Source: Lunularia cruciata (Eukaryota; Streptophyta; Marchantiopsida; Lunulariales; Lunulariaceae). From it: DNA of 64,000 nucleotides. Shown here piece after piece: positions 45,698 through 56,862 of the stretch. A model generated the notes under the pieces. That model was not told where the DNA came from. It worked only from the letters and a program-made list of their open reading frames with translations, and ran no database searches. How positions within the stretch are numbered: the stretch's first letter is position 1; each line of letters starts with the position of its first letter. The stretch covers positions 56,150,552 through 56,214,551 of the forward strand of contig OX419756.1 in NCBI GenBank assembly GCA_948567375.1, read 5' to 3'. Position numbers and translations under genes: made by a program.

Positions 45698-46640
45698 ATG
45701 GAAACATTTTTGATACGGCAAGGGCCAGGATTTCCTACTTCAATGATAGGTGACAAGCTTTACAAGAAATGGTTGAGTGACATGAACCAATACAAAGAAA
45801 CTCAGGAGCTGAAGAACAAGTCTATTGGAGAAGGTCTCATGGAGAAGGAATATGGGAAAGGGTGGAAAACTATAGAAGATAAATTGAATGGAATGTGCTT
45901 GCATTTTTCTAGAATGGAAGCCATTTTCCAAAAGAGAGCAAACATTAGTCCACCTGCGATGGGAAGTTTGGAAGATTTAAATCTCAATTGGAGCAAGGTT
46001 GGCTTAGAGGAGGTCCATGAAGGTGCAGAGGAGTGCTCTCAATTTCTATCTCCCCTGGAGGTGATGCTCCAAGACTTATGCTCCCAGTTTTCCCCATAAA
46101 CCCAAGGGGTAGAAAATATACCAAGTGTTTACATGGATAATGGAATCCAATCACCCAAGGACAAGCCACACTTTGTTTCGCCGGTAGAGGACTCACCTTT
46201 TTTACACCACCTCCAAAAACTTCTATAGGGGATGGGTCTGAGTGCACTTTCCTCTACCAAGAAGGGGAATGTGACCCAAAGAAGAGAAGAGGTGAAATAT
46301 CATAAAGTAAGGTATCCCAAATGTCACCTAGTATGTTATTGTCTCATGATTTAGCAAAAATCACTATGTTGAATGCATATACTATAGAATCCAAGGAGAG
46401 GTTATGAATATTTGAACTAGAAGCCACCAACATGAGGAAAAGAGAGAAAACATTGATGAAAATGGAAGCTAAATATGTTAGATTAGAGACAGAGAAGATG
46501 GAAGTTGAAATTGAGAAGAAACTAAGTGCCAATAAAAGGAAAGCTAGGGTAGAGAAACACAAGTTGAAAGAGAAGAGTTTAGAGTGAAAGCACACTTATG
46601 AAATCAAAATGAGTCTTGTACGTGAAAGATCTTCTAAAGA
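45698..46640 (+). pseudogene. Unrecognised coding remnant with coiled-coil tail
   Basis: 45698-46099 is an open frame of 133 codons, the longest in this part, with GDKLYKKWLSDMNQYKETQE and later LEDLNLNWSKVGLEE. After stops, 46340-46640 reads as a Lys/Glu-rich helix (RKREKTLMKMEAKYVRLETE, KMEVEIEKKLSANKRKARVE), suggesting a coiled coil. It directly follows D repeat copy 1 and may belong to that element. No family is recognised. Confidence 0.35.
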
Positions 46641-47636
46641 AATAAGCTAGGATTTCAAAGTGCTAACTCAATTTCAGCATGAAATCAATCCTCCTTCTCC
46701 TCTGGAGCAAAAAAATACTACTCCAAATTCATCATACTCTAGTGATAGTAAATAGTATACCACAATGTAACCCAAGTATGTTTATAATAAATGTGAGTTT
46801 AAGTTAATTGATTAAGACTTTGTATTATGGAATGACTATGGAGTTTAGCTACCACTCTCTATTGCTAGCTACCACTCATTGGTGCTTATTGTCAGTGCCC
46901 AATGCTGCCCCCAATTTTGCACCAATCGCAAGTGGCACCAGTTGGGTTTTGGGCGATGGGCAATGGTGGCTGTTGTAACGGCATGATGAGCATGGGTGCT
47001 AGGTGACAAGGCTCAATGATTGCTCGTAGGTGCCTAGTGCCGTGCATCCAAGAGTGCATTTAGGATGTGTGCCGTTCCGATTAAGGGCAACATCCAATGG
47101 CACTCATCATTTGGGGGTGGTACGCATAGGCACCTGGTAGTGCCAAATTACACATAGTTAATAAATATGATTGTTTGGCAAGGAGATGTAGGGTTTAGGT
47201 GATAAAAGCATGAGAGAGGAACTGGTACATATGAAATGTATAAATGTGCATAAATGTACATAAGATGTGTATAAATGTGGAGCCACTAAAGCATGTAACT
47301 ATGGTAGAGGAGAAGGAGGTGAAGAAGAAGAGGGAGATGAAACATGGTGTCTAAGTAATGCTACTACATCCTCAAGTCTATGATGGTATACATGATGTTG
47401 AATCTTAAATGGACTCAATGACCACCAAAGAGGCCACTCTCTCTCATCCAAGTGTTGGTGCTTGGTACCGCTAGCAAGAAGGGAATATGGGTCACTACTA
47501 TAAGAACTCAATCTACTAGATGTTCTGCCCAACTAATGGTAGGTCTATTGTAATAATATGGAGTTTAGTGATGAAGTTAGTAGGGCTAATGAAGTAGCAA
47601 ATAAGACAAATTAATTCCTAAATTCTGGATGTATTT
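46641..47636. other. No gene; local GC-richer text and short repeats
   Basis: 46880-47150 is richer in G and C, with recurring GGTGCC and GGCACC words. 47215-47280 has overlapping ATGTGTATAAATG-type words. A minus-strand frame (47299-47532) is low-complexity (Ser/Pro end) and unrecognised. Confidence 0.4.
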
Positions 47637-47786
47637 AGGAAGCTTCCTGGGAAGCTTCACGGCTAGCTTAGCTTGCACCTAAAGTAAGTAGCTTCTAGAA
47701 GCAAGCTTCAAGAAGCTTCCAACTAGCTTAGCTTGCATGCCAAGTAGGCGACTTCTAGAAGGAAGCTTCTTGAGAAGCTTCTCAAG
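47637..47786 (+). promoter_or_regulatory. Heat-shock-element cluster in family B LTR
   Basis: CTTCAAGAAGCTTCC at 47706-47720 fits nTTCnnGAAnnTTCn exactly. Two-unit elements are TTCTAGAA (47693-47700 and 47753-47760) and GAAGCTTC (47639-47646, 47651-47658, 47762-47769, 47774-47781). All lie 20-165 bp upstream of the TATA box. Known precedent: the Arabidopsis copia element ONSEN carries such sites in its LTR and is heat-activated. Activity here is inference. Confidence 0.6.
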
Positions 47787-47932
47787 GGCCTTGTATGCTA
47801 ACTATAAATACCAAAGTTGAAGCTCATGCAAGGCAGTGGGAGTTTTCCCTCATTCCAGCGTCCCAATGTGAGCTTCCATTCTCCTATTTCTCTCCTCAAT
47901 CTTGATCTTTTACATTTTCTTGGCCTTTTACA
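47637..47932 (+). repeat. Family B 5' LTR (left edge truncated or uncertain)
   Basis: Homology to 27757-28078 starts at AGGAAGCTTC. It holds two tandem U3 units of about 60 bp (TAGCTTAGCTTGCA...), a perfect 18-bp palindrome CTTGAGAAGCTTCTCAAG at 47769-47786, and a TATA box (CTATAAATA, 47802-47810). It ends TTTTACA before the primer site. Confidence 0.8.
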
Positions 47933-47933
47933 T

Positions 47934-47945
47934 TGGTAACAGAAC
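47934..47945 (+). other. Primer-binding site, family B
   Basis: TGGTAACAGAAC follows the LTR end by one or two bases and resembles the initiator tRNA-Met consensus TGGTATCAGAGC. Confidence 0.6.
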
Positions 47946-48204
47946 AGGAATGGGATGGATAGAATTTATGGACCACTAAGTCCACTTCTGCTAAACCATT
48001 GGGATTTTCATGTCCAGATATTACCCAAGCATCATTTCACTTAATTCATCACCTTGTGCTTTGGATAAGATTTTCTTACATATGATCACCTTGTTTGAGG
48101 AACCCTTGATACTTCCGGTTGTAACTTATAGAGAATGATAGATGTGCTACATCTATGTTTTAATCAATTAGATAATTTGGGAGTAGTGGGATAGAGTAGT
48201 AGTT

Positions 48205-49030
48205 ATGGCGGCGGCAATACCAGACGTTATCCTTGCAATGCAGGAACAAATTGAGCACCTTACTTGATTGTTGGATGAACAAGACCAACAACAACGAGAA
48301 CATATAAAGAGAGCGCCAATTCGAGATGGAGAAGATCACATTTGATTTCCAAACCCAAGGTGTTTGAAGGCAAGAATCTTCCAAGCACAATGGAGAATTT
48401 TGTGTTTGACTACGAATGTTACTTTGAAACCACCAATCTTCAAGATGAACAAAAACAAATTCTCTTGACTTCTAGCCAATTGGATGGTGTGGCAAAACTT
48501 TGGTGGCAATTCCGAGTAGACCAAGCTGAATGAGAGATTGTTGCACCAATTTTGACATGGGCAGAATTCAAGGATAGAATACTTGGTCAATTTCAAACTA
48601 TAAATGCCAATTGAGCTGCACGAGATAAATTGGCAAAGTTGAAGCAGATTTGCTCAATAAGGAGCTACATCACACAATTTCAAAACACAATCATGCAAAT
48701 TCCAGATGTACAAGAAGGTGAAGTTCTAGATCAATTTGTGTGTGGATTGAAGTCACAAACCAAATTGGAGGTAACTATGCAGGAACCACAAAACGTAAAA
48801 GAAGCCATGCAATTGGCTGAGCGCTTTGATTCCTTGGTTGTGACAACTTGGTCTCAACCTTGACCTACACAAAGCTTACCAGTACACTATGCACGGGTGG
48901 AAGAACCAACACCAGTGGAGATTGATGTTATCCAATGGAGACCACTTGGTATAGCGGACAGAGAAAGATTGTAACAAAATGGAGGTTTTTTTTATTGTTG
49001 CCAAGTTGGCCATTGCATTGTTGAATGTAC
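48205..49030 (+). pseudogene. gag remnant, family B
   Basis: A likely start ATG at 48205 reads MAAAIPDVILAMQEQIEHL, then a stop. Capsid-like blocks continue at 48342-48533 (KVFEGKNLPSTMENFVFDYE, DGVAKLWWQFR) and 48630-48863 (IRSYITQFQNTIMQIPDV, LDQFVCGLKSQTKLEV). A zinc knuckle near 48984-49028 reads GFYCCQVGHCIVEC-like text in which the first Cys of CX2CX4HX4C is Gly, so the finger is broken. Stops lie at 48265, 48342 and 48531. Confidence 0.85.
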
Positions 49031-49209
49031 ACTTAAGAATAAGTGACCTTGACAAGCTGCCTAGATGGAGTTTGTGGAGCAGATTGATCAGGGAAACAAG
49101 GAATCCTAGTAGGAGATTTTGAGCCGCCTATTAGGAGCTTGATTAGTTCCAATGGGATTGAAAGCTTGACCTATGCAAGTTTGTGTCATTCACAAGGTAT
49201 GATATCTGA

Positions 49210-49560
49210 TTAGGGTTGTAGGATTTTGGTTGATTTTGGAAGTTCATAGAATTGCGTGTCTATGCAAGTAGCAAAGGAGTTAGGTTTTCCTATCAAACCA
49301 ATGATTGGAAGTAGATTGATGATGGCGGATGGTAGAATGGGTTTTTCATAATGTAGCTCACATCCTATTGCTTTTAAGATTGGGAAGGAGTATTTGAAGC
49401 GTATGAGGTTTGTAGTGGCATTTCTACACTAGGATGTCATTCTAGGACTATCTTGGCTTGAACGTCATAAAATTCAATTTGATTGGACCCGATGACAAAT
49501 TCAAGTACAACACCAAGGTAAGAATTTCCAATTAGGTTGTTTGGCACCTCTAAGTAAGAC
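49210..49560 (+). pseudogene. Aspartic protease remnant, family B
   Basis: VLVDFGSS replaces the usual V.(I/V)D(S/T)G active-site block, with the catalytic Ser/Thr position altered to Phe. MQVAKELGFPIKPM, MADGRM and DVILGLSWLERHKIQFDW follow, matching the retropepsin tail. Stops interrupt at several places. Confidence 0.8.
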
Positions 49561-49573
49561 ACCTAAGAATAAT

Positions 49574-49753
49574 TAGTCCCAAGATAGGAAGTTTGTTGAG
49601 AAGGTAGCCATAGAGCATGCCTTGAAGAGAGAGAAGCCCCAAGATGGGAAGTTTGCCAAGAAGGCAATTATGGAGCAAGCGATGAAGAGAAATGAGTCCC
49701 TAGATGGGATGTTTGTTAGTGAAGCAGCCATAGAGCAAGCTTTGGAGGAAGAT
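49574..49753 (+). repeat. 60-bp x 3 in-frame tandem repeat between protease and RT
   Basis: Units 49574-49633, 49634-49693 and 49694-49753 encode 20 residues each: (stop)SQDRKFVEKVAIEHALKRE, KPQDGKFAKKAIMEQAMKRN and ESLDGMFVSEAAIEQALEED. The pattern is S/P-x-D-G-x-F then a helix A-I-x-(E/Q)-x-A-(L/M). It continues in frame into the linker to RT (KYVFAVWIKP). Most gypsy polyproteins lack such repeats here. Confidence 0.88.
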
Positions 49754-49829
49754 AAGTATGTTTTTGCAGTGTGGATCAAGCCAATTGCACAAGGACAATC
49801 TAAGGAGAGCTGAGAGCCTCATCAAGCAA

Positions 49830-50707
49830 TGGTTGATCAGATAGTTCAAGAGTTTGCAGATGTGTTTCTAGATGATCTGCCAAAGGGATTACCCTCAGAT
49901 CGTGATATGCCTTTCAAGATTGAGTTATTGCCAAGGAGTACTCTAGTGAGTTGACCAATCTATCGGCTCTCACCAAAGGATTTGGAAGAGTTGTGAACAA
50001 CACTTATGGAGTTGTTGGAGAAGGACTTCAAACAACATAGTACCTCTCCTTGGGGAGCACTGGTACTATTCATTCCAAAGAAGGATGGAGGACTTTGTTT
50101 TTGTATTGATTATTGCGGGTTCAATAAGCAAACAATGAAGAATGCATATCCCTTGCCTCGGATTGATGACTTGCTTGATCAATTGAGTGGAGCATGATAC
50201 TTTTCCAAGTTGGATCTTTGCAACGGCTATTGGCAAATCCCCATTGATAGGGAGGAGGTGCAAAAGATGGCCTTTTGCACAAGGTATGGGCATTTTGAGT
50301 TGAGAGTTCTACCTTTCGGGCTCACTAATGCTCCAATAGTCTTCATGGATCAGATGCATTGGATTTTGGATGGACTATTGGATTGGTATGTGGTGGTGTT
50401 CTTGGATGATATCTTAATCTATAGCAAGACAGATGCAAAACACGTGAATCATGTGCAAGAAGTCCTAAGACAACTACAACAATGGAAATTTTATTGCAAG
50501 AAGTCAAAGTGTGCCTTTTGGCAAAAGGAAGTTACCTCCTTGGGGCACAAGATATCATTGGAGGGGATCAAGATGGAAGAGGAGAAAATCAAGGCCATTA
50601 TTGATTGGCCTACTCCAAAGGATGCTAGGAAGTATGGGCATTTAATGGAGCTGCCAATTTTTACCAATGATTCATCCATTATTATGCTCATGTGGCTGCA
50701 CCATTGA
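49830..50707 (+). pseudogene. Reverse transcriptase, family B
   Basis: VQEFADVFLDDLPKGLP starts the domain. Key blocks are [10 protein letters not shown]...[16 protein letters not shown] (50006-50197), SKLDLCNGYWQIPI, GHFELRVLPFGLTNAP and VVVFLDDILIYS (near 50393-50428), with the catalytic aspartate pair intact. CKKSKCAFWQKEVTSLGH and IKAIIDWPTPKDARK follow. Stops near 49952, 49995 and 50196 break it, and the thumb-to-RNase H junction shifts frame at about 50640. Confidence 0.92.
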
Positions 50708-50739
50708 TTGATCTCTTGGAGAAGGACTTGAGCTTCTAG

Positions 50740-51185
50740 TAGACCACCAAGCACAAAGAAGCATTCCAAAAGTTGAAACATATGGTGTCTTCAAGGCCCA
50801 TTCTTCAACCGTATGATCTTTAGCTACCCTATGTGGTTGATTTTGATGCTTCTAACTTTGCAATTGGAGCTATTTTGCAACAAGGATTCCCAAATGGACT
50901 ACATCCCATTGCCTTTGTGTCTCACCAACTCAATACGGCTGAAAGAAACTACCCTGCTCAAGATCGAGAACAACTTGCAATGGTATATGCCACCAAAGTA
51001 TGGAGGTATTACCTCTTGGGGAAACAAGTGATCATACAAACTGATCACAAACCATTGTTGTAGACCTTACACTTGGAACACATGAAGAGTCGACATCATC
51101 GATGGAAGGAACAACTCCAATTTTTTGACATCAAACTTGAGTACCAACTAGGTCAATTCCACAACATCCTTGATGATTTAATCAT
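50740..51185 (+). pseudogene. RNase H domain, family B
   Basis: VVDFDASNFAIGAILQQ (first Asp), GLHPIAFVSHQLNTAERNYP, DREQLAMVYATKVWRYYL (catalytic Glu region) and IIQTDHKPLL (Asp) are all present at 50833-51063. A stop follows PLL, and the connection KSRHHRWKEQLQFFDIKLEY then continues. Confidence 0.9.
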
Positions 51186-51399
51186 GACAACTTGATTTGA
51201 AGTCTCTTCCTCTCATCACAGTGGCAATTACGATGGTGTCAATTGACTTCAAGGTCCAAAATGAGTTTCAATCAGCTCTATAACAAGATCCCTTCTTCCA
51301 AATGGTACATGGTTGCCTTACAGCATGCGACAAGTAATACAACACCTTCTCCATCAAGGAGGGCCTTCTATTCCATGAGGACCGGATCTATGTTCCAGC

Positions 51400-52060
51400 C
51401 AAAGGTGATCTTTGACTTGTGCGCCTTCAAGAAGCCTATGATTTAACCATAGTTGGTCACATGGGTATGGACAAGACCATGGGTACCCTCCAACGCCGAT
51501 GGTGGTGGCCCAACATGACGCAAGATGTTCAAGAATTTGTCCAATCGTGTGAGAGTTGCCAATGCAACAAGGCTAACAACCAAAAACCGAGTGGACTCCT
51601 TCAACCACTCACCATTCCATCCACTCGATGGGAGCTTGGATCTCATCACATCCTTGCCCAAGACAAAGCAAGGACACACAACAATTGTGGTGTTTGTGGA
51701 TAAGCTTAGTAAGAAAATCCACTTGGCACCAACCTTTGATACCATGGATGCTCTAACTTTAGCACAAATCTACTTTGACAATGTCTTCAAGTATCATGGG
51801 TTGCCATGTGTACTCATCTCCAACCAAAATCCTCAATTTACCAAGAAATTTTGGCAAGCACCCTTCTAGATACTCGACACCAAGCTTGCTTTGTCCACGG
51901 CCTATCATCCTCAAACTAATGGACAAACCACATGTGCAAATTGTACATTGGAAGATATGCTATGTGCTTTAGTCAATGTCCACCATACTAATTGGGATGA
52001 ATGTCTTGTAGTTGCAAAATTTTCCTACAATAATTCAAAATAGATAAGCACCAGATTTTC
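51400..52060 (+). pseudogene. Integrase remnant, family B
   Basis: Zinc module: HMGMDKT, LQRRWWWPNM and VQSCESCQCNK (51419-51570). Core: SLDLITSLPKTKQGHTTIVV with the first Asp, then VLISNQNPQFT, where the second catalytic Asp region normally reads D(R/Q)(G/D) and here has Asn. A frameshift lies near 51866, followed by STAYHPQTNGQ-like text. Stops follow. Confidence 0.9.
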
Positions 52061-52239
52061 TCCTTTCTTTCTCAATTTTGGCCAAGATCCACTTGATCTA
52101 GATTCTCTTCTTGCTCCCCTTCCATCTCTGGTTCCTCATACTTCAACATTCTTGACCACTATATCCCAATCTCTCCAACAAGCCAAATCTCACCTCCTTG
52201 TTGCTTAGAATCGTCAAAAACAATATGCGGACTACCATC

Positions 52240-52560
52240 GACGGGATCTCACCTTTGAAATCAGTGATAAAGTCATGTTATCCTCTAGTAACCTCCCTCT
52301 CCCCCTTGATACCCAAGTTTGTAAACTTGCCCCTAATTGGATAAGACACTTTGATGTCACCCAAATTGTCTCTCCTGTTGCTTATTGACTTGTCTTGCCT
52401 TTTCATATGCATATCCATCCTGTCTTTCATGTTTCCAAGTTGAAACCTCTTTTTCCTAACATCTCTTCCTTTTCCTCTTGAGCCCAACCTCTCCCTCCTT
52501 CTATCCCTATCAATGATCATGAGGAGTACAAAGTTGATTGTATCCTTGCGCATCGTCTCA
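52240..52560 (+). pseudogene. Integrase tail and chromodomain start, family B
   Basis: LTFEISDKVML, HIHPVFHVSKLKPLF and then HEEYKVDCILAHRL, the usual beginning of a chromodomain (EEY.VE.IL.HR). The sequence turns into minus-strand gypsy text right after, so the domain is cut. Confidence 0.75.
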
Positions 52561-54706
52561 TAAAATAATAGCATAGCATAAAGTATCCCTATGTTGAGCA
52601 ATTGCCAAGTTCCTAAAGGCCATCAAAATCACTCTCCAAAATGTCTCTGCCCATTGAGAACATGCACTCACCCATACGTCTGAATTGTCCAAGTCCAAAA
52701 CTATAGTAGTATCTCAAAAAATGGTTGTAGGTAAATCTGGATCTTGTCCATAGAGTAGAAAGTAAGGAGAGAAGGATGCTAAGGAGGCTTTCCGGCTGAA
52801 CCAATAGCCCATAACCAAGGTAATTGGAGATCCCAATCTCCCAAGTGGCCTCTTTGTAAACCACACCCATGCAATCCTCTCCTCATGACCCAAACCACTC
52901 TCCTTGCTAAGCTATCTACCTTAGGGTGATATTGAGAGGCAATATGATTATCAATCAAGGTCTTGTCATACAAGACCTAAAATTCTCCCAAGAACTCTAT
53001 ACCTTGATCTGTCAAAACCTCAATTGGTGCACCAAGATGATTAAGAACCTGATCTAAGAACAAGTAAGCAATCCTTTCATTGGATTTGTCAAGAAGTTAT
53101 ACCAACTCAATCCACTTAGAGAAGTACTCCACCATAATCAAAACATATTGATAATATCTCACAATCAACAATAAGGTCCAACAAAGTCCAAACTCCAATG
53201 GTAACCCAATCCCATGATAGGTAATGGATGTAATTGTGGCATAGGAGCATTAAATGATACTCTAACTTGGTCACAAACTACACATCTAGCAACAAACTAC
53301 ACATCTGGCAACATCTAGCAACTACAAACTACTATACATTGGTTTTCATACCGTACCACCAATAATGGCTTTGGAGTAAGTATATGTATGCTTTATTCCA
53401 AAATGTCCTAGCTCCTCATGAGCATGACATACCAAATATGGTGTCTAAGATGGAAGTCGTATTACTTGCACTCTACCATCCTCCTATACACAAAGAAGAT
53501 GTTTGCACTCCAATCTAAACCACTTGGCTTGTTGAAGAACATAGTCTCTCTTGATACCAATTGTGTCATCCCAACACCAATGCAAAGATAGTCCATCACT
53601 AAGACATAATCATGAATGTCTTGGTAAAATGTACCAATATCTCCATCCTTTGAATTTGTGATCTCAATGACTCATCCGATATGCATTGAGAGAGATACCA
53701 CTAAAGCCCAGAAAAATATACATAGAAAGGTAGATGTATGCCAACCTAGCATCATCTCTTCATCTGTCTCACCATGCCTCTCACCATGCATTAGACTCTA
53801 GAGCACATACTTCACTCCTAGTCACTACAACAGATGCATCTATTTGTGCTACTCTGCACATAAAGTCCAAGACATCTCTATCACCAACATAAGAGGTGGA
53901 AGTCTCAACACCCAAATTTTATCTCCTCTAAGCTATGGCTATGCTAGCCAATCTTTACTCCAACTGCTCAATCCAAGTAGCCACGGCTAAATTAGAAGAA
54001 AAAGCATGTACTACACCCCTACCAAGTGTGGATCCTCTCCTGCCACCTCTACCACCTCATCCTTCATGACATGGAGCTCCTCTACTACCTACCATAATAG
54101 CCCTACCATTTTGTAATTGTGGGTGAAGGGAAAAGTTATTGATCACTAGTGTGACAAAATGTATAGCAATGGTCACAATGTCTCTATGCTGACTATGATG
54201 CACAAATGTATATCCGTTGTCCTAAATGCACTTGTAGTGAAGTCTACCACAAGTCCAACAAGCAACACCACCACTCACTAGCTACTATTGACCTAAAAAT
54301 GAAGGTAAGGGTCTAGCTACACTAAGCTCTCCACTTGGTCCATAGGGTCTGGGCTGTCCACTTTGTTGTTGGAAGCCAACATGGCATGGTGCACTCTACT
54401 CCACTCTATAAGAAGTAACATTGATGGATGAGATCTCCCGACCAAATCCATATGTCACACTTCTTTTGTTTACCATGTTGAGCTCAATACGCTCAGCCAA
54501 AATAAAGACCACTACCAAAGTAGGTGAAGTAGCCTCTAACAACATAGCATCACGGACTCTATATCACAACTCCTTATCCAAGGTTCCATATCAAAACTAG
54601 ACTGCTTGGGTCTCAATAACTCCTTGATTGAAACTAATCAGCCATCTCATACAAATATATGCCTTGCATAGGCTCTCTTCAGCCTTCCGTTAAAACTCCT
54701 ATAAGT
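52555..54706 (-). mobile_element. Minus-strand Ty3/gypsy remnant lacking RT
   Basis: Read in reverse from right to left: a gag-like part with a knuckle-like CWTCGRLHYKC near 54240-54270; unclear text at 53430-54150; integrase zinc module with ELGHFGI-like text, YWW-type text and CVVCDQVRVSFNAPMPQLHP (53220-53420); core VLTDQGIEFLGEF with the second Asp (near 52990-53030); then HIASQYHPKVDSLARRVVWV (52860-52960), where the catalytic Glu position reads Arg; and the C-terminal QHRDTLCYA near 52570. RT and RNase H are not recognisable. A family A LTR at 54707 interrupts its gag side. Confidence 0.82.
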
Positions 54707-55430
54707 TGTAATACCAAGAGCTACCAATATGATCTAGATGTGAAATTTAGTTTGGTAACATATGGAATGATGTTATACATGATGGTCAAAATAGATCAGA
54801 TAGAGGTATCACCAAAATAATACTTCTATTAATAGGGCAAAAACCAAAATAGATTTGAAAACCTTAGAACCAATAGCTAGACATATGATTTAAAGGTGAG
54901 AATTGGTTTGGTAACATCTGGAAGGAGGTTACACATGATGGACTAAATAGATCAGGGAGAGGTATCACCAAAAGGGGACTTCTACTAATAGAGTAGGAAC
55001 CAAAATATGCTTGAAATCTTTGAAAGCCTAAACGGATGAATTAGGCCTAAAAAATGTACACATTTCCCCCCAGCAAAGGAAAGGTTGGCCTTCCCTCCCT
55101 CCTTCTTTGTCTCGTCGAGAGCTTTCCAATGGTACCTCACCCATGTGATTCTAGATTCCTACAAGAAGATTCCCTAAAAGATTCCCTTTGGTCCAAGCTT
55201 GTTTGACAAACCAGATAGGACCAGGACCAACATGTCACCCATCCAAGTAAGTAATCCAAGGGTGGAGCTTGCTGACATATCACCCATCTGTGTACCTAAT
55301 CCTATGGTGGAGCTTCCTTGGAGGAGATCCTCTTTGTCTATATAATAAAGAGAAGGTGCTCCTTTAGGGCATCGGATGATTGAGTGTGAAATCTGTATTT
55401 TCTCTCTTCTCTTGTCCTTAGAGTATTACA
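54707..55430 (+). repeat. Solo LTR, family A, plus orientation
   Basis: Full-length (724 bp) copy from TGTAATACCAAG to GAGTATTACA with the U3 duplication and TATA box. No internal element sequence adjoins it and flanking five-base words (TAAGT and CAAGC) do not match, so either the target duplication has decayed or the element was removed by unequal recombination. Confidence 0.93.
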
Positions 55431-56640
55431 CAAGCTCCTCAACTTGTCAATCCGTACTCCTTGGTAGTTTTATCTCAAGTATTGGAAGAACTCCACCATG
55501 GGGTTAAACCACAATATTGCACCAACTCTTGTAGTGATACCTCACCTTGTAGTAGCACTATCTCCAACTAGTGCACCTCCATTAGATCCACCAATGCTAC
55601 TAGAGCTAAAACTCATGAGTATTGCCAATCTACTCCTAGCAATTGAGCCTGAAGTGATAAAGATGTAGTTTGGAGATCAATATTGTCTCCATAGCTTGAT
55701 CTCCTCCAAGTAAGCTTTCCCAAACTCATGATAGTCACCCATCAATGGACCATCCAAGTGTTGAAGCAACCCCCTCCATGCCATGAGGAGTGTGAACAAA
55801 GTTGGGTTATGCATCTACTTCAAATCACACCAACTATCAAATCCCTAGATATAGTTATCCAACTCAATGGAACCCACTATACTAGATTAGTGCTTGGTGC
55901 CTTTGGAGACCCCATAAATCCATAAATCTTGTCCCATAAATCTTGTCCATGTCCTACAACAACATGGCACTTTCAACACACATACCAAGTGCACTCTCAA
56001 CTAAATCAACTTCAATATCAAATTCCAAATCAAAGTCAATCTACTCCCTTATTGGGATCTAAGATATAGGTTGATACCAAGTGCCACTTTGGGTAAACCC
56101 CTTACGTATTGTAGTGTTATCTCCTCTAGAATCCCCAAAGAACTCCATCATGACAATGTAACTCAAAGCAACCATAACCACCACAAGAACCCCACCGAGG
56201 ATCACTGCCAAGTGCCAATACCAACTGAACACCACCCATTAATGTAGCTCTAACTATGACAACTATACTAGCAAAAAGAGCAACCTGTAATCTGCCATTA
56301 CAACATGCATTCTCATGGTCTATAAATCATCATTTCTTTCCTTATCAAAGAGAAACACAAGTTGTATGATTTGTCATCACTCTAGCTTCACTACCAAGAG
56401 CACACCAAAGCACCAACACTCTAAAGTCAAGGCACCTCACACAAACATGGTGCACAAAAAATAAGTAAAGAATGGAGGGGGTCCAATCACAAGAAGTCTA
56501 AAAAAAATTCTCCATTTCATAAATCAATACTGGATTGAATTTGCCACCATTTGGCATTTGACATAATAGGAGTGTCTACCTACTTCTGAAGCTACCAAGA
56601 TCACCAAGAATAGGATCAAAATGCCTCTCCTATCTAAAGC
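55431..56640. other. Decayed retroelement sequence beyond the solo LTR
   Basis: Probably the 5'/gag continuation of the minus-strand gypsy remnant, but no clear motif confirms it. A plus-strand frame at 55728-55925 is unrecognised. Confidence 0.4.
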
Positions 56641-56679
56641 TATATATGTATAGATATCAATGGAACAGTCACTTGGACA

Positions 56680-56862
56680 ACAAGTGAAGGTGGACCAGTT
56701 GGATAGGACATCAGCCTAGGAACAAGATATCTGGGGTTCAAACCTTGGTTGTGTGTAATCTAAAAGGGTGGGCAAATTTTGCCAAACAATGACCAAAAAA
56801 ACTCATCTAAACTAGCAAGCCTCACGTTAGCAAGCTTCTATGCCTCTAAATGCCAAAAGAGG
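56680..56862 (+). mobile_element. tRNA-derived SINE-like sequence
   Basis: TGGACCAGTTGG (56691-56702) fits a Pol III A box with one mismatch, and GGTTCAAACC (56735-56744) fits the B box exactly at tRNA-like spacing. The text between (ATAGGACATCAGCCTAGG) also resembles a tRNA body. A non-tRNA tail of about 110 bp follows, up to the LTR at 56863. Typical SINE architecture, but no second copy was seen in the window. Confidence 0.55.

Larger units (their letters stand above)
47637..52560 (+). mobile_element. Ty3/gypsy chromovirus, family B, lacks 3' LTR
   Basis: LTR part, primer site, gag, protease, RT, RNase H, integrase and the beginning of a chromodomain follow in order over 4.9 kb. The RT catalytic motif FLDD is intact and RT is open over 165 codons, so it looks less decayed than family A at that point, yet stops occur in every domain. 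The 3' end is lost where minus-strand gypsy sequence begins near 52555. A 3' fragment of a sister copy lies at 26821-28080. Confidence 0.92.

Noticed and set aside
54702-55435. Target-site duplication around the plus-strand solo LTR
   Set aside because: The flanking words TAAGT and CAAGC do not match well enough.
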